A DNA stretch of 64,000 nt from Cyclobacteriaceae bacterium (GTDB lineage Bacteria; Bacteroidota; Bacteroidia; Cytophagales; Cyclobacteriaceae): NCBI GenBank assembly GCA_027533395.1, contig JAPZUF010000029.1:1-64000 (forward strand). The letters run 5' to 3'. Each line of letters begins with the position of its first letter. Position 1 is the first letter of the stretch. Below the pieces are notes generated by a model. The model ran no database searches. It had not been told where the DNA came from and saw only the letters and a program-made list of their open reading frames with translations. The translations under genes and the position numbers were made by a program. Below are positions 1 through 8,946 of this stretch, one piece after another.

Positions 1-140
1 ACTTTCAAGCAACCGATCACTATACAATTACAGCATCAAAAGGGTGGTCAATTTGCCGCGAAAAACACTGGTCAGTTTGTCGCGAAAAGAGGTGGTCAGT
101 TTACCACGAAAAAAGGTGGTCACTTTACGCGGAATCTCCA
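1..140 (-). mobile_element. Terminal part of an IS21-like insertion sequence (rest lies left of the window)
   Basis: The first 140 bases look like one end of an IS21-family element. Read on the minus strand from position 140 inward, the end starts with TGGAGATTCCGCGTAAAG and continues into four regularly spaced repeats. Multiple end repeats that bind the IstA transposase and 5'-TG...CA-3' tips are known features of IS21 elements, and Bacteroidota members often carry GGTGGTCA-type repeats. No istA or istB coding sequence is inside the window, so family assignment rests on the repeat pattern alone. The terminus at 140 is inferred from the TG tip and from where the neighbouring TPR reading frame stops looking like a TPR protein. 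Confidence 0.6.
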
Positions 141-903
141 GTCTAAAAAAGGATTCACTTAATCCATTTAAACTTGCGTCTACATTCCGGTTAATCGATG
201 AAAAATAAGAGTAGCTAATTTTATAACAAATTATTGCAGAATCTATTAGCTTGAGATTCATATAAGTCGCAGCTTTGTTGATATTGATCATACCCTTTTC
301 GTTAGTGGTGCGAGCAAAGGGTTCAGCAATTTTAAATTGCTTAATTGCATTAACGTAGTCAGAGCTAACATAATAGGCATTACCAAGTTTTGTGTTGATA
401 TTATATCTCTTGGCGGAGTCATTCGTATTTTCTAGAAGCTTCTTTGCCTCCAAGGTTGTTTGTAATGATAAAGCATGTTGATTCAATCTAAACTGTGAAT
501 TTGCCAGATTAAGTAAACATTTGGCTAATAGATCACCATTCTTAAATCTTCGTGCAAACTCAACTGCTCTTTTATTTTGTTCATTAGCTTTTATAAAGCT
601 TCTGGGTTCTGAATAAAAGTGGAGAAGTCCTAAACCCATATACGCTTCTGCTTTTAAAGAATCAGAATCGGTTACTTCTATGGCTTGTTGATAGTGCCAT
701 TCACTGCTATCTCTATTTACACTACTATAAGCTTTCCCTAATCGATAAAAGTAGTCAAATGGAGGTCTTCTAATATCTGAGTAAACATTTTTTAAACTAT
801 CTACTAGATTTCTTTGTCCGTACACAACATTTATTGTGAGTAATATAATAAAGCAAACTGTTAGATACTTCAAGATTTGGTTGTGTTTTTTAGGATAAAA
901 CAT
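28..903 (-). pseudogene. TPR-repeat protein gene, 3' end cut off by the IS
   Basis: The open frame encodes 291 residues from the ATG at 903, chosen over an ATG at 969 because residues 1-30 from there form a signal peptide or membrane anchor ending near VVYGQ. The body is a run of TPR-like helical pairs (SSVNRDSSEWHYQQAIEV, AYMGLGLLHFYSE, AKCLLNLANSQFRLNQHAL). The last 37 or so codons are translated IS repeats (RKVTTFFRGKLTTSF and similar), so the native C-terminus is missing. In Bacteroidota such N-terminal TPR regions usually precede a transmembrane helix plus a histidine kinase or a LuxR-type DNA-binding domain; which one was lost cannot be told. It may survive as a truncated protein. Confidence 0.65.
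43..135. repeat. Four tandem 24-bp IS-end repeats
   Basis: Units begin at 43, 67, 91 and 115, exactly 24 bp apart. Each carries a version of GGTGGTCA-TTT-CGCGAA. The spacing of just over two helical turns puts all units on one face of the DNA, as expected for transposase binding sites. The outermost unit (115-135) ends in GCGGAAT instead of GCGAAAA, which fits the terminal repeat of the element. The units are adjacent, without unique spacers, so this is not a CRISPR array. Confidence 0.8.
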
Positions 904-1041
904 AATTAGCAAGTTTAAATAAAACACAGCAAAAAGAGGCCATCCAAATCGCAATTGAGAAACTGCCAACTACATTTAAAATGTACTAAAAATCTTTAAT
1001 AGTATTATATGAACCATTAAGATTATTTTAATCGATGTTGT

Positions 1042-1076
1042 TAACCTTTTGTTACCTGCACTGTAACCTTTTGTTA
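1042..1076. promoter_or_regulatory. 13-bp direct repeat upstream of the T9SS-exported protein
   Basis: TAACCTTTTGTTA occurs at 1042-1054 and again at 1064-1076, a 22-bp period, which places both copies on the same helical face about 55 to 90 bp before the start codon at 1132. The outer flanks also give GTTAAC at each end (1040-1045 and 1073-1078). The arrangement looks like paired half sites for a regulator. No protein can be assigned to it and no clear promoter box was found next to it. Confidence 0.35.
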
Positions 1077-1131
1077 ACCAAAAAAATTGGCACACACATT
1101 CGATTGATCCAACTTTCTCAAAAGCAACGCT

Positions 1132-4074
1132 ATGAAAAATTGGATTATCACCTTTACCTTACTGTTATCATGTAAGTTTTTGGCCGCACAAACAGTTTTG
1201 GTTCCCTACAATGGGACACTGTATTGGGTTGGTAGAGCTTCAAGTGGAACTACTGTTCAAGTAGGAGGCAATAATTACACTGTCAGTTCAAATAGTTGGT
1301 ATCATCCTGCAAATTGGTCTACTTTTTCTGGCGGAAGTTCATCTACCGATTTATATCCAGGTTCTAATACAGATGTGATTTTTGATGAAAATTCAGTTAA
1401 TGATTATTGTCAGGTCCAAGCTTCCAGTTCGGCAATCGGAATGCCGTATGTAAAATCGTTAATCTTAGAAACCAATTACAGTGGTTCAATTTCTTCCAAT
1501 ACTACTTATCGTTATAGAATAGGAAGTAAATTTGAAGTAAAGGGCGGAACATTTAATGCTCCATTTAACGTAAATACAAGCAGTGCAGGAATTACATTAG
1601 ACAACGGTGCAGACTTTATTTTGTCAGGCGGCATCTTTAACATGCCAGCAGTTTTCCAAATGGGTGGGATTAATGGATCAAACAGAAGTGAATTTATAAT
1701 ACAAGGAGGTACTTTCAACAATGCAGTGGTAGCCTTTAATGCAGCAAGTGGCGATGTAAATTTAAATTCAGGTCAAAGTACGTTGTTCACTACTTCTGGC
1801 AGTTCCATATCCATAAGTAGTGGATATTCATTATACAATTTGGTATTAAGTTCGACAACAATTATTAATTCAAATATAGTTGTCAAGAATCGGTTAGGAG
1901 TTAGGACCGGAGGCGCTGTAACAACACCACATGACTTTAATAATTACACAATAACTGTCGGAGAAATCGTAGCAGATAATGCTAATAGTTTAACATTTGG
2001 AAATATAACAAACCCAGCACATTTAGCTGAACCTTCGACAGCTGATGCTGGATACTGGAGGTTTTCTAACGGAACAATTAAGGTAGTGAAGGGTAATATT
2101 TATTTGAATAATGGTGCTGGTGCATCTATAAATCAAGCAGCATCAACTGGTATTTTAGAAATAGCTGGTATTCAAAATCAGTATTTAATAAATGTTGCAG
2201 CTATGTCAGGTAACATGGCACTAGGGTATTTGCCAAACCTTGTTGTTAATAAGCCAAACGGAACTTTATTCTTACAAGGTGCTTTTTCTGCCCGTGGAAA
2301 TTGGACTTTACAACAAGGAAATGTAGATCCACTCACGTCAACAGTTCAATGGAGAATACCAGTAAATGAAAGTAGGACAATTTACCACTTAGGTGATAGA
2401 GATGCTATGCCGTTTTACAACTTAAGCGTTTATCAGGGTGAACTGATTTTTCCTGAGAGTATGAAGATAAATGGAAGTTTATCAATTTATAAGAATAGTA
2501 AGTTGACATGTTCATTAGCTGAAGATCCTTTATACTTGTATGGAAATCTTTATGTAGATAATACAAGTATTACAACACCTTCAGTACAAGCAGGTGGAGT
2601 TTTTAATTCGCCATCATTAGATTACTTAATGATGGAAGGAAACAACCAAACCATAACTTTTACAAATGGACAAGGTATTGGAAGTATTCCTATGCTTTCC
2701 ATCAAAAACAATGTTCAACTTAATTCAGACCTAGAAGTATCATCAAGTTTACAAATTTTAAATACAGGTTTGCTTGATTTAAGTTCTCAAAGCTTATTTG
2801 TTAAAGGGTTTGTTTTAAATAATGGAGTTATTAATTCTTCATCAGCAACTGTTCAATTTACAGGTACTGATTTGCAGCAATGGACAAATACAAACGGTAC
2901 TGAGCAAACAATTGGGAATGTAAACATGAATAATGCCAATGGGTTACAGCTTAATTCGCCCATTCGAGTTAATGCCAACTTAAATCTTCAAAATGGAAAA
3001 ATTTTCACATCCTCTGCTAACCTCTTAACACTTAATGATAACGCAACGATTACTGGATTTAGCAATTCATCTTATGTAGTTGGACCACTAAAAAAAGTTG
3101 GAGATGATTTTGTATCAACATTTACTTTTCCAGTAGGTAGTGCAGCACGATACAAACCTGTAACTTTATCAGAAGCGATTAATAATACAATTTCTGACGA
3201 GTTTACCGTAACCTATTTTCAGGCAACCCCACCTTCATCTACAAATTTAGATACAGATGAAATCAACGGAATTAACAACCAAGAGTATTGGGATATTCAT
3301 CGGTCAGTAGGCGCAACAACCGCATTAAAAATTCAATTACCATGGTCAGCAGTAGAGGGCACAAGTTGGGCATCAAATGCCATAACCATCGTACATTTTA
3401 ATGGTACCGAATGGGAGCAACCATCTACTACTTCTGTCAATGGAATAAGTGGTTCTGGGACGGTTACAACTAATGATCGTGTTAGTTCATTTAGTGAGTG
3501 GTCAACAGGAGAAGATATTGTTGTTATGCCTGTTTCCTTTATTGATTTTGATGGAAGTGTATCTGTGATTAATCAATATGATTTAAGTTGGTCAACAGCA
3601 ACTGAGTTAAATAACGAAAAATTTATTCTGGAAAAATCTACGGATGGTCAGCATTATGAAAAAATTGCTGAAGTCTTAGGCAGTGGGAATAGTAGGAGCA
3701 GAAGCGATTACCATTTTACTTACAGCTCAGAAAAGTATTATTCCAACTTATACTTTCGACTTTTACAACAAGACTATGATGGCAAACAAGCGTTCTTAAA
3801 ATTAATACAAGTTCATAACTTAAATGAAAAGCAATTAGTTTATCCCAATTTATTGCAGGCAAATACGCCAACAAACTTAAACTTTACCTTAAATGAAAAT
3901 CAAGAGAATTTTTCTGAGATAGTGTATGCTATTTATGATTTATCTGGTAAAGTAATCAGTAGAGATGTGTTAGGTGCTTCCAAGGCAATAGATGTTTGTT
4001 TGACTTCCGGCACCTACGTTTTAAAAATTTCTACTAAAGCAGGATTGATAACAAGCAAGTTGTTTGTTCATTAA
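1132..4074 (+). CDS. Large secreted protein with T9SS C-terminal sorting domain
   Basis: The 980-residue protein starts with a signal peptide (MKNWIITFTLLLSCKFLAAQ). The long middle part (about 30-800) is rich in Gly, Asn, Ser and Thr and has repeating strand-turn patterns such as FEVKGGTFNAPFNV and FILSGGIFNMPAVF, consistent with a right-handed beta-helix or beta-sandwich surface protein. The last 70 or so residues (LNENQENFSEIVYAIYD to SGTYVLKISTKAG..KLFVH) match a type-A T9SS C-terminal domain, which sends proteins through the type IX system and is removed on attachment or release at the cell surface. An enzyme active site was not recognised; adhesin or matrix protein is the best guess. 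Confidence 0.85.
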   Translation: MKNWIITFTLLLSCKFLAAQTVLVPYNGTLYWVGRASSGTTVQVGGNNYTVSSNSWYHPANWSTFSGGSSSTDLYPGSNTDVIFDENSVNDYCQVQASSSAIGMPYVKSLILETNYSGSISSNTTYRYRIGSKFEVKGGTFNAPFNVNTSSAGITLDNGADFILSGGIFNMPAVFQMGGINGSNRSEFIIQGGTFNNAVVAFNAASGDVNLNSGQSTLFTTSGSSISISSGYSLYNLVLSSTTIINSNIVVKNRLGVRTGGAVTTPHDFNNYTITVGEIVADNANSLTFGNITNPAHLAEPSTADAGYWRFSNGTIKVVKGNIYLNNGAGASINQAASTGILEIAGIQNQYLINVAAMSGNMALGYLPNLVVNKPNGTLFLQGAFSARGNWTLQQGNVDPLTSTVQWRIPVNESRTIYHLGDRDAMPFYNLSVYQGELIFPESMKINGSLSIYKNSKLTCSLAEDPLYLYGNLYVDNTSITTPSVQAGGVFNSPSLDYLMMEGNNQTITFTNGQGIGSIPMLSIKNNVQLNSDLEVSSSLQILNTGLLDLSSQSLFVKGFVLNNGVINSSSATVQFTGTDLQQWTNTNGTEQTIGNVNMNNANGLQLNSPIRVNANLNLQNGKIFTSSANLLTLNDNATITGFSNSSYVVGPLKKVGDDFVSTFTFPVGSAARYKPVTLSEAINNTISDEFTVTYFQATPPSSTNLDTDEINGINNQEYWDIHRSVGATTALKIQLPWSAVEGTSWASNAITIVHFNGTEWEQPSTTSVNGISGSGTVTTNDRVSSFSEWSTGEDIVVMPVSFIDFDGSVSVINQYDLSWSTATELNNEKFILEKSTDGQHYEKIAEVLGSGNSRSRSDYHFTYSSEKYYSNLYFRLLQQDYDGKQAFLKLIQVHNLNEKQLVYPNLLQANTPTNLNFTLNENQENFSEIVYAIYDLSGKVISRDVLGASKAIDVCLTSGTYVLKISTKAGLITSKLFVH

Positions 4075-4105
4075 TCATTTGAGAATTAACTAAATATCAA
4101 TGACG

Positions 4106-4318
4106 ATGAAAAAAGTTAGTTTAAACTTCTCCCTTTTTGTTTTAATAGTAACTGCTTTTTGTTTTCAATCTTGTAAATTTATTTACCATTGTCCAACTTA
4201 TGAAGCACATTATGATATTTACAGAAATGAAGCCTCTAGGCGCAAGTCATCTGTTATAAAGTCTACCTCTTTGAAAAAGAAAAAGAAGCCAGCAGGTAAG
4301 GCAGAATTTCCTGAGTAG
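4106..4318 (+). CDS. Small lipoprotein of unknown function
   Basis: This 70-residue protein has a lipoprotein signal: MKKVSLNFSLFVLIVTAFCF followed by QSC, with the Cys as the lipidation site. An ATG two codons earlier (4100) is equally possible. The mature part is short, contains a CPTYE motif and ends in a Lys-rich tail (SLKKKKKPAGKAEFPE), which would be strongly basic at the envelope. It lies 25 bp after the T9SS-exported protein and may be transcribed with it. The family was not recognised; small Cys-Pro-Thr-Tyr lipoproteins of this size occur in other Cytophagales genomes (recollection, not checked). Confidence 0.65.
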   Translation: MKKVSLNFSLFVLIVTAFCFQSCKFIYHCPTYEAHYDIYRNEASRRKSSVIKSTSLKKKKKPAGKAEFPE

Positions 4319-4479
4319 AATATCTAGTAATTTTGTAGTCTTTTTAAGCCCTCAGTTTTCATTAAGAATATTTAACAATAAAACCACTCATCAGGTAGAT
4401 AATTCGGTTGGTATAAGCGTTTAAACTTATTTTATTATAATAAGATTAAATGCTTATTTGCCAATCAATTTTCCCAACT

Positions 4480-6996
4480 ATGAGAGTAATCAACCTTTTT
4501 TGTTTTCTCGTTTTCTTTCAATTCGTTAGCGCTCAACCTGCTCTGCAGCCAGGAACTCATGTTGGTCAATTGAAACAGAAAATTAAAAAGCTTAATTTTT
4601 TAGGTTCAGTTCTTTATGTTGCTGCACATCCCGATGATGAGAATACAAGAGTGATAACTTACTTTGCTAATGATCAGCTAGCCAGCACCGCTTATCTTTC
4701 TATGACCAGAGGAGATGGCGGACAAAATTTAATCGGTCCTGAAATCCGCGATGAGTTAGGGCTTATCAGAACACAAGAATTATTGGCTGCCAGAAAAATT
4801 GATGGGGGGCAACAATTTTTTACCCGAGCTAATGATTTTGGTTTTTCAAAAAGTGCAACAGAAACTTTTTCGATATGGGGTAAAGATGAAATACTATCGG
4901 ACGTTGTAAGGATTTACCGACAATTTCAACCTGATGTTATTATTACTCGCTTTCCTCCCGATGAAAGAGCAGGACATGGACATCATACCGCTTCGGCTAT
5001 GTTAGCACAAGAAGCATTTGATGTAGCTGCAAGTGAAAATCAATTTGCAGAACAACTGAAAGCAAGTAAACCATGGCAGGCGAAACGCATCTATATCAAT
5101 ACTGGTCGATGGTGGAATCAATCCATTAATGAAAAATCGCCAGGCGTATTAACAGTGAATGTTGGCGGTTATTCTGGATTATTAGGGAATTCATATACTG
5201 AAATTGCTGCGATTAGCAGAAGCCAACACAAAAGCCAGGGATTTGGGAGCAGAGGAACACGTGGTGACCAATTAGAATTTTTGGAACATGTTAAAGGTGA
5301 AACGGCAACTTCATCTGTTTTTGATGGCGTTGATACATCATGGAAAAGAATAAAAGGTGGTGATTTGGTTCAGCCGCTTATAACAAAGTTGATACAAGAA
5401 TTTAATGAAGAAAAACCAGAAGGATCAGTGGCTTTACTGGTAAAGATACATCAACAAATTTCTCAATGCGAAAAAGGTGTTTGGAGAGAAAGAAAGTTAA
5501 AAGAAACAGAAGAATTGATTAAAGCTTGCCTAGGTTTATATGCAGAAGCCATCAGTGATCAATATTGGTCTAGCGATGGTTATCCTGTAGTAGCTAATAT
5601 GGAATTGATCATGCGTGCAGTCGGAAATGTTCAATTAATAGCTATTAAAGCAAACAACTTGGAGTTTGACACAACACTCAATCTTGTTTTAAACAATAAC
5701 AAACCACTTCAATTCAAAACAAAAAAAATATTGAAGCAAAAATCGTATTCAGATCCATATTGGTTACAAGAAGAACATTCACAAGGTATATTCAAAGTAC
5801 GGCATGAATCATTTATTGGTAAACCTGAAGCAGCTGCGCCTATTCAATTTCAATTCGAATTACTGATTGAAGACAAACCTTTTACGATTAACGTTCCACT
5901 TTTACATCGAACTGTAGATCCTGTTAAAGGCGAGTTGCTCAGACAAGTTGAAGTGGTACCTGCAGTTGTTTTGCAAAGTAATGAACCGGTTTGGTTACTG
6001 AAACCAGGTGATAAAAAAGAGATAACCATAACCGCTAAATCCACAGTTGATAAAATGGTAAATGGTAAAATTATACTCACTTTACCGCAAGGTTGGCAAA
6101 TAGAACCAGCGATGCATGAAGTAAGTTTCTCGAGAAGAGGTGAAGAAGTAAAAAAGAAATTTATACTAAGTCCGGTGAGTAATGCAACGAGTGGCCTCGT
6201 AAAAATTGAGTTGCAATCTGATAATCAGGTTTTCAATCATTCTTTAAAAAATATTACATACGATCATATTCCTGTGCAAACCTTGCTGCCACATGCTACA
6301 GCTAATTTGGTTTTCTTGGATGTTAAAACTGCAGGAAAAGTAATTGGCTATGTCAAAGGTGCTGGAGATGATGTTCCGCAAGCTCTGCGTAATCTAGGTT
6401 ATGAAGTATGGGAAATGAAAAATGAAGAAATTACGCCAGAGAATTTAAAGAGAGTTGATGCAGTTGTATTGGGTGTGCGTGCACTTAACACTAATGAGCG
6501 CATCAAGTTTGTGATGAAAGATTTATTGAAGTATGTTGAAGAAGGAGGGACCATGTTGGTTCAATACAATACCAGTTTTGATTTAGAAACGGATATTTTT
6601 TCTCCTTACCCAATTACTTTATCACGCGACAGAGTTACGGAAGAAGATGCCGAAGTAAAATTTTTAATCCCAGATCATCCCATTCTAAACTTTCCTAATC
6701 AATTAACACAAAAAGATTTTAACGGTTGGGTACAAGAACGAGGCTTGTATTTTCCTGGAAAATGGGATAGTCAGTATAAAGCTTTGCTTTCGATGCATGA
6801 TGTAAACGAATCTCCAAAAGAGGGTAGTTTGTTGGTAGCACAGTATGGTAAAGGTCAATACATTTATACAGGTTTATCTTTCTTTCGCGAATTGCCTGAA
6901 GGTGTAAGTGGTGCGTACAAGTTACTGGCTAATCTTGTTTCAGCCGGAAAGCAAAATCAATTACCGCCTGCCGAAAAAATTAAAAAGAAAAAGTAA
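4480..6996 (+). CDS. Secreted PIG-L family deacetylase with C-terminal ThuA-like region
   Basis: PIG-L/LmbE enzymes are zinc-dependent N-deacetylases acting on N-acetyl sugars or related amides. The N-terminal domain has the metal motif AAHPDDE (His and Asp ligands) near residue 45 and the downstream GHGHHTAS His motif near residue 165. The middle holds beta-sandwich segments, and the last 220 or so residues (GYVKGAGDDVPQALRNLGY onward) resemble a glutamine-amidotransferase-like/ThuA fold. The start at 4480 is preferred over 4450 because MRVINLFCFLVFFQFVSAQ is a clean signal peptide; the protein is then 838 residues. The stop codon overlaps the start of the next gene (TAATG), and a symporter follows, suggesting a route that processes an amino sugar and imports the product (inference). 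Confidence 0.85.
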   Translation: MRVINLFCFLVFFQFVSAQPALQPGTHVGQLKQKIKKLNFLGSVLYVAAHPDDENTRVITYFANDQLASTAYLSMTRGDGGQNLIGPEIRDELGLIRTQELLAARKIDGGQQFFTRANDFGFSKSATETFSIWGKDEILSDVVRIYRQFQPDVIITRFPPDERAGHGHHTASAMLAQEAFDVAASENQFAEQLKASKPWQAKRIYINTGRWWNQSINEKSPGVLTVNVGGYSGLLGNSYTEIAAISRSQHKSQGFGSRGTRGDQLEFLEHVKGETATSSVFDGVDTSWKRIKGGDLVQPLITKLIQEFNEEKPEGSVALLVKIHQQISQCEKGVWRERKLKETEELIKACLGLYAEAISDQYWSSDGYPVVANMELIMRAVGNVQLIAIKANNLEFDTTLNLVLNNNKPLQFKTKKILKQKSYSDPYWLQEEHSQGIFKVRHESFIGKPEAAAPIQFQFELLIEDKPFTINVPLLHRTVDPVKGELLRQVEVVPAVVLQSNEPVWLLKPGDKKEITITAKSTVDKMVNGKIILTLPQGWQIEPAMHEVSFSRRGEEVKKKFILSPVSNATSGLVKIELQSDNQVFNHSLKNITYDHIPVQTLLPHATANLVFLDVKTAGKVIGYVKGAGDDVPQALRNLGYEVWEMKNEEITPENLKRVDAVVLGVRALNTNERIKFVMKDLLKYVEEGGTMLVQYNTSFDLETDIFSPYPITLSRDRVTEEDAEVKFLIPDHPILNFPNQLTQKDFNGWVQERGLYFPGKWDSQYKALLSMHDVNESPKEGSLLVAQYGKGQYIYTGLSFFRELPEGVSGAYKLLANLVSAGKQNQLPPAEKIKKKK

Positions 6997-7109
6997 TGGA
7001 AGAAAAACCACCGCTTTTTCCTCGATGGAGTTATTGGTATTGGTTACTGATGATTTTCGCAGCTTTGCAATTGCTATTGTATTGGTGGCTTACTAAAACA
7101 TTTTCATGA
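6996..7109 (+). CDS. 37-residue membrane peptide between deacetylase and symporter
   Basis: A short open frame starts at the ATG overlapping the deacetylase stop (TAATG) and ends in a TGA overlapping the symporter ATG (ATGA). The peptide begins MEEKPPLFPRWSYWYW and continues with one hydrophobic helix (LLMIFAALQLLLYWW) and a short TKTFS tail. The two overlaps, with no bases to spare, argue for translational coupling and a real gene. Small helical subunits accompany some solute:sodium symporters, but no match to a named family is claimed. A longer frame over 6908-7096 in another phase overlaps the deacetylase and is rejected. Confidence 0.75.
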   Translation: MEEKPPLFPRWSYWYWLLMIFAALQLLLYWWLTKTFS

Positions 7110-8884
7110 ACAAGCTCGATTGGTTTATCCTTTTTGGTACACTATTAACGATAGTAGTATATGGTGTATATAAAACGCGAGGTAAAAAAACAATGCAGGG
7201 TTATATTCAAGGTAATAATAACCTGAAATGGTGGATGATAGGCGTTTCTATCATGGCTACACAAGCAAGTGCCATCACTTTTTTGTCTACTCCAGGACAA
7301 GCCATTGAAGATGGTATGCGCTTTATTCAATTCTATTTCGGTTTACCATTGGCTATGATCATCATCGCGGTTTTTATGGTTCCCATTTATTATAAGTTAA
7401 AAGTTTATACTGCTTACGAATATTTAGAGTCTCGATTCGATTTAAAAACACGAACCTTAGCTGCTCTTCTCTTTTTAATTTTGAGAGGTTTATCTGCCGG
7501 AATTACTTTATTCGCACCTTCGATTGTTTTAGCTACTATTTTAGATTGGCCTGTTTTGTTAACCACTATTTTAATCGGTTTGTTTGTTATTGTGTATGTT
7601 GTAATCGGTGGAACGCAGGCAGTTAGTTTAACGCAACGTCAGCAGATGACAGTAATCATGAGCGGAATGATTTTAGCGGGTATTTTGGCTTACGCGAAAT
7701 TACCATCTGACGTAACTTTTTCTAAAGCTATTAACATCGCTGGTGTTTTAGAAAAGTTTAACATGGTAAATGTATTGCCTGCAGATATACAAAATAAGTT
7801 GCCGGAAGGCGTTGCTTCAGTTGATGATTTAACTTTTCTACAAAAAATTAATCTTGTTTTGAATGATCGATTTAACATCTGGACGGGTTTAATCGCCAGT
7901 ACATTTTTGTTTCTTTCCTATTTCGGAACGGATCAATCTCAAGTTTCAAGATATTTAGGTGGCAAGTCAATAACAGAAAGTCGCATGGGTTTAATCTTTA
8001 ATGGATTGTTGAAAATCCCCATGCAATTTGTTATTCTGTTTATTGGCGTTTTAGTTTTTCTCTTTTATCTTTTTAATTCTCAACCGGTTTTTCATAATCA
8101 AACGTTATGGAAAGAAGCTTTGCAGACTCCTGCGGCCAATCAACTACAAAATTATGCTAACGAGTTTGAGGACGTACAACTACAGAAAAAAACGTTAGTT
8201 AAATCTTTATCTGCTGCTATTGATAAACAAGATGACAATAAAATTATTCAATTGAAAAGTGATATCCTTGCTTTACAAAAGAATGAAGTTGTTGTTCGTG
8301 ATAGTGTTAAAAAAACAATCAGTAAAAATATTGCAGGAGCAAAAGTGCAAGACAGAGATTACATGTTTTTAAACTTTGTGCTATCGCATTTACCACACGG
8401 TATTATTGGTTTGTTATTGGCTGTTATGTTTTCAGCTGCTATGTCTTCAATGGCTTCCGAATTAAATGCTTTAGCATCCACCACAACCATAGATGTCTAT
8501 AAGAGATCCATAAATGAAAATGGAAGTGACAAACATTACTTATACGCATCAAAATGGTTTACAATCTTGTGGGCTTTGTTAGCTATAGTATTTGCAGTAT
8601 TAGCCAATCACGCAGAAAACTTAATTCAGTTTGTTAATATTGTAGGTTCGCTGTTTTACGGAACCATTTTAGGTATTTTTGTATGTGCGTTTTTTGTCAA
8701 ATATGTTCATGGAACAGCAGTATTTTATGCAGCTATAGTAGCTGAAACTGTTGTTTTATCTTTATATAAATTTTCAGGCTTAGGATTTTTATTATTTAAT
8801 CTGATCGGATGTGCTGTAGTTGTTTTGTTAAGCATAATTTTCCAATTTATGATTAATAGTTCGGAAACAAGAAATCATTCATAA
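7106..8884 (+). CDS. Sodium:solute symporter (SSS/SLC5 family)
   Basis: The 592-residue protein is an inner membrane transporter with about 13-14 predicted helices and the family's characteristic start (LDWFILFGTLLTIVVYGVYK, then WWMIGVSIMATQASAITFLS with the conserved unwound first helix). SSS proteins use the sodium gradient to import sugars, amino acids, sialic acid or similar solutes. A hydrophilic insertion of about 90 residues (roughly 340-430) with coiled-coil character separates two membrane blocks; such an insert is common in Bacteroidota SSS members. It overlaps the 37-residue peptide by 4 bp and is the last gene of the operon. The substrate is unknown; the upstream deacetylase hints at an amino sugar or its product. 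Confidence 0.9.
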   Translation: MNKLDWFILFGTLLTIVVYGVYKTRGKKTMQGYIQGNNNLKWWMIGVSIMATQASAITFLSTPGQAIEDGMRFIQFYFGLPLAMIIIAVFMVPIYYKLKVYTAYEYLESRFDLKTRTLAALLFLILRGLSAGITLFAPSIVLATILDWPVLLTTILIGLFVIVYVVIGGTQAVSLTQRQQMTVIMSGMILAGILAYAKLPSDVTFSKAINIAGVLEKFNMVNVLPADIQNKLPEGVASVDDLTFLQKINLVLNDRFNIWTGLIASTFLFLSYFGTDQSQVSRYLGGKSITESRMGLIFNGLLKIPMQFVILFIGVLVFLFYLFNSQPVFHNQTLWKEALQTPAANQLQNYANEFEDVQLQKKTLVKSLSAAIDKQDDNKIIQLKSDILALQKNEVVVRDSVKKTISKNIAGAKVQDRDYMFLNFVLSHLPHGIIGLLLAVMFSAAMSSMASELNALASTTTIDVYKRSINENGSDKHYLYASKWFTILWALLAIVFAVLANHAENLIQFVNIVGSLFYGTILGIFVCAFFVKYVHGTAVFYAAIVAETVVLSLYKFSGLGFLLFNLIGCAVVVLLSIIFQFMINSSETRNHS

Positions 8885-8899
8885 GAAAGATGAAACAAA

Positions 8900-8926
8900 A
8901 AAAGCTACCCTTATCAGGTAGCTTTT
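8900..8926. terminator. Bidirectional terminator between symporter and DUF2911 gene
   Basis: AAAAGCTACC (8900-8909) pairs perfectly with GGTAGCTTTT (8917-8926) over a 7-nt loop. A-rich sequence on the left and T-rich sequence on the right allow it to work for both converging genes. Confidence 0.85.
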
Positions 8927-8946
8927 ATATTTTCAACGTGAAAATT

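Noticed and set aside
43-135. Regular repeats considered as a short CRISPR array
   Set aside because: Units are adjacent with no unique spacers, and the pattern fits IS21-type terminal repeats; no cas genes are present.
4328-4335. TAATTTTG as promoter of the PIG-L operon
   Set aside because: Matches the -7 consensus but has no -33 partner and would leave a leader of about 145 nt; too weak to list as a feature.
6908-7096. Open frame of 62 codons overlapping the end of the deacetylase gene
   Set aside because: It is out of phase inside a conserved coding region; the 37-residue frame with overlaps to both neighbours explains the gap better.
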